NCBI RefSeq assembly: GCF_000372865.1
Contig: NZ_KB889965.1
Location: forward strand, 1 to 64,000
Length of the DNA stretch: 64,000 nucleotides
Direction of reading: 5' to 3'
DNA from: Methylosarcina fibrata AML-C10
Lineage (GTDB): Bacteria > Pseudomonadota > Gammaproteobacteria > Methylococcales > Methylomonadaceae
Part shown: positions 26,876-36,260 of the stretch, piece by piece
Numbering within the stretch: position 1 is the stretch's first letter
Layout of the letters: every line of letters starts with the position of its first letter
Made by a program: the position numbers and the translations under genes
The notes under the pieces: generated by a model
The model's database searches: none
What the model was told of the DNA's origin: nothing
What the model saw: the letters and a program-made list of their open reading frames with translations, nothing else

Positions 26876-27535
26876 CTATAAACGCAATTGCTCGGCCATC
26901 CGATCGAAATCGGCCTTTTCCAGAAACGGCAAGACGCCCAGCAGCGGGACATGAAGCTCCTGATGAATACGACCGATATTCTCTTCAATTTTTTTCATGG
27001 CAGGATCCGAACAGACAGCGATCCAGCCGGCGCAAGGCAAGGCCGAACGATTGATTGCTTCAGCGGTCAATACGGCATGATTGATGCAGCCGAGCCGGAT
27101 GGCGACGACGAGAATGACCGGCAATGCCAAAGATGTTGCCAGATCGCTGATATTTTGGCGGTCATTGATCGGCGAGTACCAGCCGCCGGCTCCTTCGACC
27201 AGGATGACGTCGGCCTGCGGTTTCAGTTCATGAAACCTGACCATTATTAAGTCCAGATTGGCCGGATTGTTTCTGCCCGCTAAATGAGGAGAAACCGGTA
27301 ACGGGTAAGCGTAGGGATTGACCAGATCGTAGTCCAGTTCGACGCTGGCATTGGCCTGTATCAGCAGGGCGTCGTCATTGACCGGTTTGCCGTTTTTCAG
27401 AGTGCAGCCTGAAGCGACCGGTTTCATCCCGGCGACCGTTTGGCCTTTGTTTTTAAAATGGCGCATGAGCGCGACGGTGGCCCAGGTTTTGCCGACATCG
27501 GTGTCCGTGCCCGTGATGAAATAGCCGACTTTCAT
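26876..27535 (-). CDS. bioD: Dethiobiotin synthetase
   Basis: 219 residues. Closes the ureido ring of dethiobiotin from 7,8-diaminononanoate, CO2 and ATP. The Walker A loop is GTDTDVGKT at residues 8-16, and the substrate-binding lysine and VEGAGGWYSPI motif follow. The ATG at 27535 lies 4 bases after the bioC stop; an in-frame ATG at 27556 would overlap bioC. Last gene of the bioBFHCD run. bioA, needed to make the diamine, is not in this window. Confidence 0.95.
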   Translation of the reverse strand: MKVGYFITGTDTDVGKTWATVALMRHFKNKGQTVAGMKPVASGCTLKNGKPVNDDALLIQANASVELDYDLVNPYAYPLPVSPHLAGRNNPANLDLIMVRFHELKPQADVILVEGAGGWYSPINDRQNISDLATSLALPVILVVAIRLGCINHAVLTAEAINRSALPCAGWIAVCSDPAMKKIEENIGRIHQELHVPLLGVLPFLEKADFDRMAEQLRL

Positions 27536-27539
27536 GGCG

Positions 27540-28349
27540 TTAACCTCGCGCTGCAACCTGAATGATTTCGAAGCTTGCCGGGATCCGTCCTTCTACCCGA
27601 TACGGTTCATACGCCTTGATCATGCCTTGCATTTGAGCTTTCGTGGTGAAACGCCGGTTGCGGCCGCTGTTGACGTTATGAGCGCCGATCTGTTTGAGTT
27701 CTTTCATCAGCGCATGGACCGATTCATAGTGAGATAAATGCAATCGGCTGGCAATTTTCAGATCGGTAAAGCCCGCTTGCTCAAGAAGTCGCCGTATCTC
27801 CGATGGATCATGAAATTCGTTGACGTGACTGTACGCGTCGACGCTCGCCCAGGCGCTCTTTAACTCCCGCAGAGTGTCCGCCCCGAAGGTCGAGAAGACC
27901 AGAGGGCTTCCCGGTTTCAGAATCCGTTTGAAATCGTATAAAACCTTTTCGAAAGAATTACACCATTGCAAGGCAAGATTGGAGAACAAGCCGTCCAGGG
28001 AGTGATCGGCAACCGGCAAAGATTCCGCGTCGGCGCATAGACAAGCCAGTTTCCGTTGGTTTCTGTCCGGTATGCTCGGCGACAGTTTGCAACGCGTCAT
28101 CTGGAGCATGGTATAGGCCAGATCGAGTGCGATGATCGTTTCCGTTTCGGACTGGCGGCTCCATAATTCTCCGGTCAGAAAACCGGTGCCGCAACCCAAA
28201 TCGAGAATCGTTCCCGAAAGACGGACGCTGCCGGCAAAGTCCAGCAAATCCTTTCCGACCGCCCGCTGCAATTGAGCGACGCCGTCGTAGCGGGCGGCGG
28301 CGGCCCCGAAGGACTGTTTAATTTTGGCTTTATCCAGCAAGGTAGTCAT
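27540..28349 (-). CDS. bioC: Malonyl-ACP O-methyltransferase
   Basis: 269 residues. Methylates malonyl-ACP so that fatty acid synthesis enzymes can build the pimelate chain of biotin. N-terminal KQSFGAAAARYD and the S-adenosylmethionine motif ILDLGCGTGFLTGEL are diagnostic of BioC. The start overlaps the bioH stop by 4 bases, indicating coupled translation with the esterase that removes the methyl group later in the pathway. Confidence 0.94.
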   Translation of the reverse strand: MTTLLDKAKIKQSFGAAAARYDGVAQLQRAVGKDLLDFAGSVRLSGTILDLGCGTGFLTGELWSRQSETETIIALDLAYTMLQMTRCKLSPSIPDRNQRKLACLCADAESLPVADHSLDGLFSNLALQWCNSFEKVLYDFKRILKPGSPLVFSTFGADTLRELKSAWASVDAYSHVNEFHDPSEIRRLLEQAGFTDLKIASRLHLSHYESVHALMKELKQIGAHNVNSGRNRRFTTKAQMQGMIKAYEPYRVEGRIPASFEIIQVAARG

Positions 28350-29152
28350 GATTGATCCATAAAGCGCGAAATGATCGCTGCCAGCTCGGAGGGATGGGAC
28401 AGGAAAGGAACGTGCCCCGCCTGATCGAGCACGGATAACCGCAACGACGGCAGGAGCTGTTGCATTTTGACGCCGGCATCGGCCGGAACCAGGGTGTCTT
28501 TGCCGCCGAACACAGCCAGAGCAGGGATCTTCAATTCGGCTAAAACCGGCCTCAGATCGGCTTCCCTTAAAATACGCAGGCCCTGTCTGAGCGTTTCAAG
28601 ATCCGGAGGCTCGCGGCTGTAGACTGCGGTTTTCAGTTCTTTCAGCAACGTTCTGGCATCCGCCAGGCCGTGAACCTGCAATGCCAGGAAATTGAAGAGG
28701 GTGGATTGAGCATTGTTGGCAAAGCGATCGGAAAAGGTAGCGAGCAATTGCGCATCCATGCCGGGCCAGGCGCCGCTTGCAGGTGCCTGCTCACCGATCG
28801 GGCTGTAATAAGCGCGGGTGAACCGCGGATTGCCCGCCAGCAAAATGAGCGAGCCGACCCGCTCGGGGAACCGTCCGGCCAGATCGAGAACCACGGTCGC
28901 ACCCAGAGACCAGCCAAGCCAACAGCATTGCGGATCCTCGATCGCAGCGCTCAGCGCCGTGCTGATTTCCTTTAATGAAAACGGCGATACTGGCCGGCTA
29001 AGGCCGTGTCCGGGTAAATCGATACAGGTCACCCGGTAGCGTTCCGCCAGTTGTTCGGCAAATGTTTGCCAGATGGCGCTGTGCATGGCCCAGCCGTGCA
29101 CCAGTACGATGGGTTTGCCTTGACCGAAAGTTTGTTGAAATATCGTTGTCAT
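28346..29152 (-). CDS. bioH: Pimeloyl-ACP methyl ester carboxylesterase
   Basis: 268 residues from the ATG at 29152; a TTG one codon upstream is possible. Alpha/beta hydrolase with the nucleophile elbow GWSLG (S82, the same position as in E. coli BioH), an acid in FGGKDTLVP and a His in DQAGHVPFLSHP. It hydrolyses pimeloyl-ACP methyl ester, ending chain building before BioF acts. Placement between bioF and bioC supports the assignment over other hydrolases. Confidence 0.92.
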   Translation of the reverse strand: MTTIFQQTFGQGKPIVLVHGWAMHSAIWQTFAEQLAERYRVTCIDLPGHGLSRPVSPFSLKEISTALSAAIEDPQCCWLGWSLGATVVLDLAGRFPERVGSLILLAGNPRFTRAYYSPIGEQAPASGAWPGMDAQLLATFSDRFANNAQSTLFNFLALQVHGLADARTLLKELKTAVYSREPPDLETLRQGLRILREADLRPVLAELKIPALAVFGGKDTLVPADAGVKMQQLLPSLRLSVLDQAGHVPFLSHPSELAAIISRFMDQS

Positions 29153-29164
29153 CAATTGACCGGA

Positions 29165-30355
29165 TTAGTCGATGGTTGGCTTCGCCGCTGGTCTCTGCGC
29201 CAGAATGAATTCAAACGCCTCCAGCAGACGGTCGACATGATGAGCTTCATGCAGCGCCGAAAAAGTGATGCGCAAGCGGGCGCTGCCCTGCGGAACCGTC
29301 GGCGGACGTATGGCGCCCACCAGGAAACCTTTTTCGAGTAATGCCTTGCCTATGAACATTGTTTCCTGGCTATCGCCGATCACGACGGGCTGGATGGCGG
29401 AGGCCGAAGGAAGTAAGGTCAAACCGAGCTGCTCGGCGCCGCGGCTGAAACGTCGAATCAATTCGGCCAGTTTTTCTCTGCGCCAATGATCGGCGATGGC
29501 CATTTTCAGACTGACGCGCGTCGCTTCCGCGACAGCCGGGGGCAAGGCCGTGGTATAAATGTAAGTTCTTGCTTTTTGGATCAATGTTTCAATCAATTCG
29601 CGAGATCCTGCCACGAAGGCCCCGAACGTTCCGAACGCTTTGCCCAGAGTGCCCATCAGTATCGGCACGTCGTTCCGGCCGAGGCCGTAATGCTCCAGAA
29701 TGCCGCCGCCGCGCCGGCCCATGACGCCCAGTCCATGGGCATCGTCCACCATCAGCCAGGCGTTCTGCTTCCGGGCGAGCGAAGACAGCGCATCGAGCGG
29801 AGCCAAATCGCCGTCCATGCTGAATACCCCGTCGGTGACGATCAGTTTGCGGCCGGAAGCGCGGGTCAAATTCGCTTCGAGATGCTCCATATCGGCATGG
29901 CGATAGCGTTTGAATTGCGCCGCCGACAGTAAGCCGCCGTCCAACAGCGAGGCATGATTCAAGCGGTCTTCCAGTACCGTATCGCCGCGGCCCGCCAATG
30001 CCGAAACGATGCCGAGATTCGCCATATAACCGGTGGAAAACAGGAGCGCGCGTTCACGTCCGGTAAATTCGGCCAGTTCTTCCTCGAGAGCGTGATGTGC
30101 GGCGGAGTGCCCGCAGAGCAGATGCGCCGAGCCGCTGCCGACGCCGTAACGGTCGGCGCCGTGTTTGAACGCCGCAACGACGGACGGGTGATTGGCCAGG
30201 CCCAGATAATCGTTGCTGCAAAAGTTGAGCAGTGTCCTGCCGTCGACGTTCAGAACGATTCCTTGCGGCGAAGAGACGATCCGCCGGGAACGGTACAGGC
30301 CGCGTGCCGCGATGGACGCCAGGTCTTCGGCCAACTCCGGGTAAATTTCGGCCAT
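29165..30355 (-). CDS. bioF: 8-amino-7-oxononanoate synthase
   Basis: 396 residues. PLP enzyme that joins pimeloyl-ACP and L-alanine. Substrate and cofactor motifs: [14 protein letters not shown] near residue 45, [19 protein letters not shown] near 75, [10 protein letters not shown] near 205, and the PLP lysine in [13 protein letters not shown] near 240. Full length for the family. Follows bioB by 42 bp. Confidence 0.95.
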   Translation of the reverse strand: MAEIYPELAEDLASIAARGLYRSRRIVSSPQGIVLNVDGRTLLNFCSNDYLGLANHPSVVAAFKHGADRYGVGSGSAHLLCGHSAAHHALEEELAEFTGRERALLFSTGYMANLGIVSALAGRGDTVLEDRLNHASLLDGGLLSAAQFKRYRHADMEHLEANLTRASGRKLIVTDGVFSMDGDLAPLDALSSLARKQNAWLMVDDAHGLGVMGRRGGGILEHYGLGRNDVPILMGTLGKAFGTFGAFVAGSRELIETLIQKARTYIYTTALPPAVAEATRVSLKMAIADHWRREKLAELIRRFSRGAEQLGLTLLPSASAIQPVVIGDSQETMFIGKALLEKGFLVGAIRPPTVPQGSARLRITFSALHEAHHVDRLLEAFEFILAQRPAAKPTID

Positions 30356-30397
30356 TAAATTGCCTCGGAAGCGGGCATTTCGTTCGAGATCGCTAGC

Positions 30398-31402
30398 TTA
30401 CGCAGGACGGGCGTAACTGGAACCGCCCATGTGCAGGCCCAGGCGTTCGAACAAGGTCCGGTCGCGAAGAGTCATCGGATTTTCCGTCGTCAGTAATTTG
30501 TCGCCGTAAAAAATCGAATTGGCGCCGGCCAGAAAACACAACGTCTGCATTTCGTCGCTCATGCTGTTGCGTCCCGCCGACAGGCGCACCCGCGATTTCG
30601 GCATCAGGATTCGGGCGACCGCAATCGTGCGGATAAAGATCAGGGGATCGAGCGGAGCCGTTCCCATCAACGGCGTGCCTTCCACTTGCACCAGCATGTT
30701 GATCGGCACGCTTTCCGGGTGTTTCGGCATATTGGCGAGTTCGATCAATAGTTTGGTGCGGTCGTCGTCGCTTTCGCCCATGCCGACGATACCCCCGCAG
30801 CAGACATTAATGCCGGCCGATCTGACCCGTTCCAGCGTGTCGAGCCGGTCCTGATAAGTACGCGTCGTGATGATTTCGCTGTAGTACTCTTCCGACGTGT
30901 CCAGGTTGTGATTGTAATAATCGAGTCCGCCCTCTTTCAGACGCGCGGTCTGCTCGTCGGTCAGCATGCCCAGGGTAACGCAGGTCTCCATGCCCAACGC
31001 CTTGACCCCCTGGACCATCTCGATGACCCGGTCGATGTCCTTGTCCTTGGGCCGGCGCCAGGCGGCGCCCATGCAAAAGCGCGAGGCGCCTTCCTTTTTC
31101 GCCTTTTGCGCCGCCAGCAGAACCGTTTCCACCGGCATCAAGGCTTCCGGCGCGACTCCGGCGTCGTAGCGGGCGCTTTGCGGACAGTAGCCGCAATCTT
31201 CCGAGCAGGAGCCCGTCTTGATGCTGAGCAAACTGCTTACCTGCACTTCGTTGGGGTCGAAGTGTTCCCGATGAATGGTTTGCGCCTGATAGATCAAGTC
31301 GAGGAAAGGAAGCGCAAAAAGAGCCTGAACTTCGTCCAGCCGCCAGTCGTGGCGCAAGGCGGGAGCGGCGGGAATCCTGTTTGGGGCAGGGTAGGCAGAC
31401 AT
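30398..31402 (-). CDS. bioB: Biotin synthase
   Basis: 334 residues. Radical SAM enzyme inserting sulfur into dethiobiotin. The [4Fe-4S] motif is [10 protein letters not shown] near residue 65. Cysteines in FCMGAAW and the C-terminal RLSAGRNSM arginine, which ligates the second [2Fe-2S] cluster, are conserved. First gene of the bio operon, divergent from comF across 68 bp that contain a possible BirA site. Confidence 0.96.
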   Translation of the reverse strand: MSAYPAPNRIPAAPALRHDWRLDEVQALFALPFLDLIYQAQTIHREHFDPNEVQVSSLLSIKTGSCSEDCGYCPQSARYDAGVAPEALMPVETVLLAAQKAKKEGASRFCMGAAWRRPKDKDIDRVIEMVQGVKALGMETCVTLGMLTDEQTARLKEGGLDYYNHNLDTSEEYYSEIITTRTYQDRLDTLERVRSAGINVCCGGIVGMGESDDDRTKLLIELANMPKHPESVPINMLVQVEGTPLMGTAPLDPLIFIRTIAVARILMPKSRVRLSAGRNSMSDEMQTLCFLAGANSIFYGDKLLTTENPMTLRDRTLFERLGLHMGGSSYARPA

Positions 31403-31454
31403 GCAGAAATTCTCCTGTTACAGTATGGCGGCGACATATCGGCTCGATAATCAC

Positions 31455-31487
31455 CGATCAACCCAATTGAATGAAAATGGTTAACAA
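31455..31487. promoter_or_regulatory. Possible BirA operator between bioB and comF
   Basis: CGATCAACC, 15 bases, then GGTTAACAA. The BirA consensus is TTGTAAACC-N15/16-GGTTTACAA: the right half matches at 8 of 9 positions, the left at only 5 of 9. It sits about 50 bp upstream of bioB, where an operator would be expected, but it overlaps the comF start. The weak left half makes this uncertain. Confidence 0.3.
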
Positions 31488-32178
31488 CTGGTTCGATATT
31501 ATACAGGATTGCCTGTTTCCTCCAACCTGTATCTTATGCGGCGGCGAGGGCTTTGCTTCCCGTGACCTTTGTGATGGCTGTTACCGGCTGTTGTCCAGAA
31601 ACGATCATTGCTGCAGCCTCTGTGCCGAGGTCCTGGACGCGTCCGCCGCCGGCGGAGCGTTGTGCGGGCGCTGTCTGCGCCGCCGTCCCGCCTACGATAA
31701 AGTCTATGCTCCGTTCGTCTACCAGGGCGCCGTGGCGCATCTGATTACGGCGCTGAAATTTAATGCGCACTACCCCAATGCCCGTTTGCTCGGCACGCTG
31801 TTGGCCGAGTATCTGAAGCGGAATGCGCAGTTGCCCGACCGCCTCGTGCCGGTGCCGCTGCACAGGTCCCGATACGCTCAGCGCGGATTTAATCAGGCGA
31901 TGGAAATTGCCAGAACCGTAGCCGGGGAACTGGACGTTCCGCTTGATTTTGCCGGTTGCTCGCGTCATCGCGATACGCCTCATCAAACCGGTTTACCGGC
32001 AAAACAAAGGCGTAAAAACATGAAAAATGCCTTTTCTTTGGTCAAACCGGTCGATGCCCGGCACATTGCCTTGATCGACGACGTCATGACCACCGGTACG
32101 ACGGTGCATGAGTTGGCCGCGCTCTACAAGAAAGCAGGCGTCGGCAGGGTGGACGTCTGGGTTTGCGCCAGGGCCTGA
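31471..32178 (+). CDS. comF: ComF family phosphoribosyltransferase-like protein
   Basis: 235 residues. An N-terminal zinc-ribbon region has four Cys pairs (CILCGG, CDGC, CSLC, CGRC). The C-terminal phosphoribosyltransferase domain has the PRPP loop IALIDDVMTTGTT near residue 195. ComF helps single-stranded DNA handling in natural transformation in competent bacteria; in others its role is less clear. It commonly lies next to bioB in gammaproteobacteria, as here. Confidence 0.9.
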   Translation: MKMVNNWFDIIQDCLFPPTCILCGGEGFASRDLCDGCYRLLSRNDHCCSLCAEVLDASAAGGALCGRCLRRRPAYDKVYAPFVYQGAVAHLITALKFNAHYPNARLLGTLLAEYLKRNAQLPDRLVPVPLHRSRYAQRGFNQAMEIARTVAGELDVPLDFAGCSRHRDTPHQTGLPAKQRRKNMKNAFSLVKPVDARHIALIDDVMTTGTTVHELAALYKKAGVGRVDVWVCARA

Positions 32179-32206
32179 GCTACGGCGCTACCGGCGGCAG
32201 GCCGCT

Positions 32207-32617
32207 TTACTTTTCAACGGTCACGAACCCCATCTTGACAATGCCGGCCTGCTGTACCGCCGCCATCACTTCAGCCACTTTTCCGTAGTCGACGGCGTGA
32301 TCGGCGTATAAATGCACCGCGGCGTCCGCATTTTTAAGCAGTTCGTTTTTGAGTTCGTCCGTCAGTACGGTCAGATTCGCCATCGGTTTTTTATTCAGCG
32401 TGACCGATCCGTGCTCGTCGATGCCCAATTGCAACGGCTGGTCTTTGACGTCGGGCGTGGTGGCGGCGGTTTTCGGCAGGTTGACCTTGACCGACTGAGT
32501 CAACAGCGGCGCGGTGACCAGCAAGATGATCACCAGCACCAGCATCACGTCGACCAGCGGAGTGACGTTGATGTCGCTCACCGCTTCCTGATCGTCCGAA
32601 GAAATTTTAAAGGCCAT
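32207..32617 (-). CDS. exbD: ExbD-type biopolymer transport protein
   Basis: 136 residues. One N-terminal membrane helix with the proton-carrying aspartate in VTPLVDVMLVLVIILLV, then a periplasmic domain. With ExbB it uses the proton gradient to power TonB. The gene is last of a tonB-exbB-exbD run; its start lies 3 bases after the exbB stop. Confidence 0.93.
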   Translation of the reverse strand: MAFKISSDDQEAVSDINVTPLVDVMLVLVIILLVTAPLLTQSVKVNLPKTAATTPDVKDQPLQLGIDEHGSVTLNKKPMANLTVLTDELKNELLKNADAAVHLYADHAVDYGKVAEVMAAVQQAGIVKMGFVTVEK

Positions 32618-32620
32618 TGC

Positions 32621-33283
32621 TTACTCTCCTGCCGAATCGGCGGACAAGGCGATGTGCAGAAAACCGTCGGCGAAATTTTCCAGCCCGATTCGGTGATGCT
32701 TGGCCCGGCGCAGGAAAAAGTTGTAGGCCAGCACCGCCGGAACCGCGACGGCGATGCCGATAGCGGTAGCGATCAGCGCGTCCCCGATCGGACCGGCGAC
32801 GACGTCCAGGCTGGCCGAGCCGCTTTTGCTGATGTCGTGCAGGGCATTCATGATGCCCAGGACGGTTCCGAACAAACCCACGAACGGGGCGGTGCTGCCG
32901 ATGCTGGCGAGCAGGGTCAGCCCGCTTTCCATCGAGCGCTGCTCTTTTTGAGCCTGCCGACGCAAGGCCTGTTCCAGCAATTCGGCCGGTTCTCCACGGT
33001 ATTTAAGAAATTTACCGCCGGCTTGACGCATTTCCGAGAGCCATTCGAAACCGCTTTGCGCGATGCGGGCTTCGGGTCCACGCACTTGCTGGGGGGGCAG
33101 ATTGGCCGCAGCGGCCAGATCGGGAGCATCCCAGAACGCCTGATGAAAGCAGCGGTTGTAATAGGAGTTTTTTGAGAACTGCCAGGTTTTGAACAGAATG
33201 ACTGTCCAGGTAGCCACCGAAAAAATCAATAATATATATAAAACGCTGTCAATGATAAGAGCCGGCGGAATATAAAAAGGCAT
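32621..33283 (-). CDS. exbB: ExbB/MotA/TolQ family proton channel protein
   Basis: 220 residues with three membrane helices: VLYILLIFSVATWTVILF near the N-terminus, then LTLLASIGSTAPFVGLFGTVLGIMNAL and PIGDALIATAIGIAVAVPAVLAYN. The last two hold the conserved MotA_ExbB pattern. It surrounds ExbD in the stator complex. It could in principle be TolQ, but the tonB neighbour favours ExbB. Confidence 0.93.
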   Translation of the reverse strand: MPFYIPPALIIDSVLYILLIFSVATWTVILFKTWQFSKNSYYNRCFHQAFWDAPDLAAAANLPPQQVRGPEARIAQSGFEWLSEMRQAGGKFLKYRGEPAELLEQALRRQAQKEQRSMESGLTLLASIGSTAPFVGLFGTVLGIMNALHDISKSGSASLDVVAGPIGDALIATAIGIAVAVPAVLAYNFFLRRAKHHRIGLENFADGFLHIALSADSAGE

Positions 33284-33298
33284 TAAAATCTCCTGGGG

Positions 33299-34102
33299 TT
33301 AATCGTCTAATGAAAAAAGAATCGGTACGACCACCGAACTGGCGACCGGCGTATCGCCCCGCCGGGCAGGAACGAATTTCCATTTTTTCACCGCTTCTAT
33401 CGCCGATTCATCGAGGATTTCATGCCCACTGCTGCGATGGACGGCGACATTGTCGCTGACGCCTGCCGCCGACACCTGGACCCGCAGCAACACCTTGCCC
33501 TGCCAGCCTCGGGAACGGGCGATTCGGGGGTATTCCGGCTTCGGATTGAAGGCGTAATTGGCACGGTAATTCGCTTCGGTAAAGCTTTGCGCCTTCGGCG
33601 CCGAGGCAGCCGGGGGATTCGGCGCGGGCGGTGCCGGAAGGCTGGGCGCCGGCGCTGGAGCGGCCGCAGTTTCGGCCGGCAATCGCAAGGGTTCGGAGAC
33701 CGCTTTGGCCGGCTTGGGTAGAGGCTGCTTGCGCACTGTCGCCGGTTTTTTGGCAATGTCCGGTTTCTGTTTGGGCTTCTTCGGCGCAGGAGCCGGCTTG
33801 GCAACCGGGACCGGCGCCGGGGCCGGAGCCTTGGGCGCAGTGGCCGGGATCAGCGAGACCTCCATCGTGATCGGCGTGGGCGGTGTCGCCGATTCGGCCG
33901 GACGGTGCAGATAAACAAAAAGCCAGATATGCAACAGCGACACCAGCAGACCTAATTCCAATAGCATGTGGCTGGGTTTTTCTTCGGCAGTCAGGCTTTT
34001 CAACAAAAGACCGATCATATCGGTTAACGCGACAGTCGAGCCCCCCGGTAGTGCGAGCGAGTGTTCGGCAGCTCGGGGTTCGCGGCTTTTAAATAAAAAC
34101 AT
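33299..34102 (-). CDS. tonB: TonB-like energy transducer
   Basis: 267 residues. A 45-residue cytoplasmic N-terminus precedes a membrane helix (LLELGLLVSLLHIWLFVYLH). A Pro/Ala/Lys-rich spacer of about 80 residues spans the periplasm, and the C-terminal TonB fold has NPKPEYPRIARSRGWQGKVLLRVQV and AVKKWKFVPARR. Supplies energy to outer membrane receptors for iron chelates, cobalamin or copper chelates. The long cytoplasmic lead is unusual compared with short E. coli TonB. Confidence 0.92.
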   Translation of the reverse strand: MFLFKSREPRAAEHSLALPGGSTVALTDMIGLLLKSLTAEEKPSHMLLELGLLVSLLHIWLFVYLHRPAESATPPTPITMEVSLIPATAPKAPAPAPVPVAKPAPAPKKPKQKPDIAKKPATVRKQPLPKPAKAVSEPLRLPAETAAAPAPAPSLPAPPAPNPPAASAPKAQSFTEANYRANYAFNPKPEYPRIARSRGWQGKVLLRVQVSAAGVSDNVAVHRSSGHEILDESAIEAVKKWKFVPARRGDTPVASSVVVPILFSLDD

Positions 34103-34471
34103 TGAAGGGTCGATTCCAAGCGGGTAATTCCATATAGTTTAATATTCCTGAAAAAATTTCTCCAACTTGCCAATGCATTGCATCGTTCGATCGGGGAATT
34201 TCCGGAGAGCTCTGGGTATTAAGGATTGTCGGCTAAATTGGATGAAGACTGTCTTGAGTTTTTCTTGATCAGTGTATCGAAGAATCAACGCAGCACGCAT
34301 TGGTTGAAGCACTAAGCAGGGCTTTAAAAGATCGAGCTTTTTACGCTTCAGTTGCCGATATTTCTTCAGAGAACGCAAGTTGATCGATCCGAAATGAAGC
34401 GCCCCGGTTACGGGACGGTTCAAAACCTGATCCGGTACGGGGTAGTCATGAAGCTCCCATCCGGTAAAGGG
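34103..34471. other. Intergenic region with a doubtful small frame
   Basis: 369 bp. A minus-strand frame at 34139-34423 (94 residues, very basic, RSLKKYRQLKRKKLDLLK) starts with TTG and has no clear ribosome site or known domain, so it is not called a gene. No repeat, RNA gene or strong terminator was recognised. Confidence 0.4.
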
Positions 34472-35242
34472 CTATGCTGTTGATCTTGAAGGATTGTCCG
34501 GGGCCGGTTGAGAATGAGAGAAGGATTGGTATCGAATCGGGCAGAGATGCGGCGGGTGAAGCGATTTTTTCAGGTAGACTGCTTCTTCCAGCACGGCAAT
34601 GGCTTTTTCGCAACCGACGGTCTGTTCTTTGTGAATAAGCAGGTAATCGGCCAGATGTTCGATGGCGCACCAATGGGCGGGTTCGGTTATAAAATCCAGG
34701 GCCCGGTCAAACAATTCGGCCATTTTTTCTTCACGGCGCTGTTGGGAAGCGATGCTGTGTTCGAGATAATGATAGGCCTCGGCCAGGTCCGAAGCGCCGC
34801 CGTAACGAAGCAGGGAGGCAAGGCCGACGGCGTGGCGGTCAAACCTGTTTGTCTCGCGGAGAGCTACATGCTTGGCTTCGGCCGCCGCTCCGATGAGTAA
34901 GTTGACGATGTCGGCTTCAAGCGCCGTCCGATAGGCATCGGTTGTGCTAAGGGAAAAGTAGCCGCTGCTTTCGAGCACGTCGATCGGCAGCGTTTCCGTG
35001 AGCCGTCCTCCTTCAATTTCGGCAATAAAGGGAATGGGCTTTCCGAACCGGGCTTTGGCTGCGGAAGGCATTCCGGCAGCGGCATTTTTCAGGACAATCT
35101 GGAAAAATACCGAAGGCAACTGTTTTTGTTTATTGTGCAAATGAATGCCGGCGGCATGGCCCGCTTCGTGGTAGGCAATCCTGTAAATCAAATCTTGAGA
35201 ATCGACCGATTCTGTCGTCGGCAAGCAGTCGTTTCGCTTCAT
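34472..35242 (-). CDS. FtsH-type (M41-like) zinc peptidase domain protein lacking the AAA ATPase
   Basis: 256 residues from the ATG at 35242, with GGGG 6-7 bases upstream; another ATG lies two codons earlier. The zinc motif YHEAGHAAGI gives HExxH near residue 25, and TNRFDRHAVGLASLLRYG resembles the FtsH segment that supplies the third, aspartate ligand. There is no membrane helix and no ATPase domain, unlike FtsH (about 640 residues). Similar stand-alone domains exist, but their substrates are unknown. Codons and context are ordinary. It could be a regulated small-protein protease or a dead homologue; the motif looks intact. Confidence 0.7.
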   Translation of the reverse strand: MKRNDCLPTTESVDSQDLIYRIAYHEAGHAAGIHLHNKQKQLPSVFFQIVLKNAAAGMPSAAKARFGKPIPFIAEIEGGRLTETLPIDVLESSGYFSLSTTDAYRTALEADIVNLLIGAAAEAKHVALRETNRFDRHAVGLASLLRYGGASDLAEAYHYLEHSIASQQRREEKMAELFDRALDFITEPAHWCAIEHLADYLLIHKEQTVGCEKAIAVLEEAVYLKKSLHPPHLCPIRYQSFSHSQPAPDNPSRSTA

Positions 35243-35604
35243 GGTCATCCCCGAAGAGAGAAAAAAGAAGCGGCCTGGTTTGGCACCGGCCGCCATTGAG
35301 GAAGGATACTAATAACAACTCTGGGCCCTTTAGGAGGAGCGCATCCAGGAGTCGAAAATAGATTACCCGGCAAAGCAGAGCTTGAAAACGTGGCAAATTG
35401 CCGCGCGGCATTTTGCCGCTTTTTTTGGCATGAATAGTGCTCTTACTAGCTGATTAAGCAAAGCAATTACCTGAAAACCAGCGATCTTTTCATCTAAACG
35501 GCCTATCTCTGATAAAAACTGGGGCATTTGCCGCATCCAAATGGGGCATAACCCGTATTTTTACTTTTCTGAGCAAATGCCTTGCTCGGGAGGGAAAAGT
35601 GACC
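35243..35604. other. Intergenic region between the M41-like gene and ihfB
   Basis: 362 bp holding an intrinsic terminator that points towards ihfB (35405-35426) with no plus-strand gene before it, and a direct repeat GGGGCAT at 35521-35527 and 35543-35549, spaced 22 bp, in the likely ihfB promoter zone. Confidence 0.6.
35405..35426 (+). terminator. Rho-independent terminator without an upstream gene
   Basis: GCGGCA, loop TTT, TGCCGC, then seven T residues. The 6-bp perfect stem and T-run make a canonical plus-strand terminator. The nearest upstream plus-strand gene is comF, more than 3 kb away, so it may end a small RNA or a leader transcript. Confidence 0.7.
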
Positions 35605-35928
35605 ATGACAAAAGCAGAACTTATTGAAACTTTAGCCAAACGACAGATTCATCTGGATAAAGCCGACGTTGATTCGGCGGTCGACTGCATCCTGGACCTC
35701 ATCAGCGAGGCCCTGGTGGCCAATCAGCGCATTGAAATACGCGGGTTCGGCGCTTTCTCGCTGCGGTATCGGGCGCCCCGTCAAGGACGAAATCCGTTTT
35801 CGGGCGAAATGTTGAATTTGCCGCCGGCCTATTCCGTCCATTTCAAACCGGGAAAGGAGCTGAGGCAGAGGGTCGACGAGTCCCGCCTGACTTGCCCCAT
35901 CGTCATCAAGAATACGACTCGAACGTAG
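35605..35928 (+). CDS. ihfB: Integration host factor beta subunit
   Basis: 107 residues. HU/IHF fold: [14 protein letters not shown] at the start, [24 protein letters not shown] with the Pro-containing beta-arm that bends DNA, and [13 protein letters not shown], which is the IHF-beta signature rather than HU. It pairs with IhfA to bend DNA in replication, recombination and transcription. The tail extends about 15 residues past the usual end. The ATG at 35605 matches family N-termini; a GTG two codons upstream also follows the GGGAGGG ribosome site. Confidence 0.92.
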   Translation: MTKAELIETLAKRQIHLDKADVDSAVDCILDLISEALVANQRIEIRGFGAFSLRYRAPRQGRNPFSGEMLNLPPAYSVHFKPGKELRQRVDESRLTCPIVIKNTTRT

Positions 35929-36260
35929 CTGTGCATCCTCGATCCGGCCGGCAACAGCCGGATCCTTACTCCTCGCGGCTTGTACAGGAAATTCGGCAAT
36001 CTTTTCCGTCCGGTGAACAGCGGCGTGGGCCGTGTCATTCCTCTTTCGGAAGATCAGCCTCCGCGAGCCAATTTGCGGTGCCGAGGCTTGCCGCAGCCGG
36101 AAAGACGGACGCTGGCTGCGGAAAGCAATGAAGTAACAGGCGCCTTCCATGTACTCAGCCGGTAAAGCCGGGTACAATGTGCCGCAATCGATATTTCCGA
36201 CGGGCTCAGGCCCGGCCCGATCCGCTCGGTGCGAAACCAGAGCCATTGAGAATTCACTGA
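35929..36260. other. Intergenic region between ihfB and rlmB
   Basis: 332 bp. Open frames on both strands here are composition artefacts with no ribosome sites. No clear hairpin terminator or RNA gene was found. Confidence 0.5.

Noticed and set aside
34139-34423. 94-codon basic frame downstream of the M41-like gene
   Set aside because: TTG start, no ribosome site and no family; not strong enough to call.
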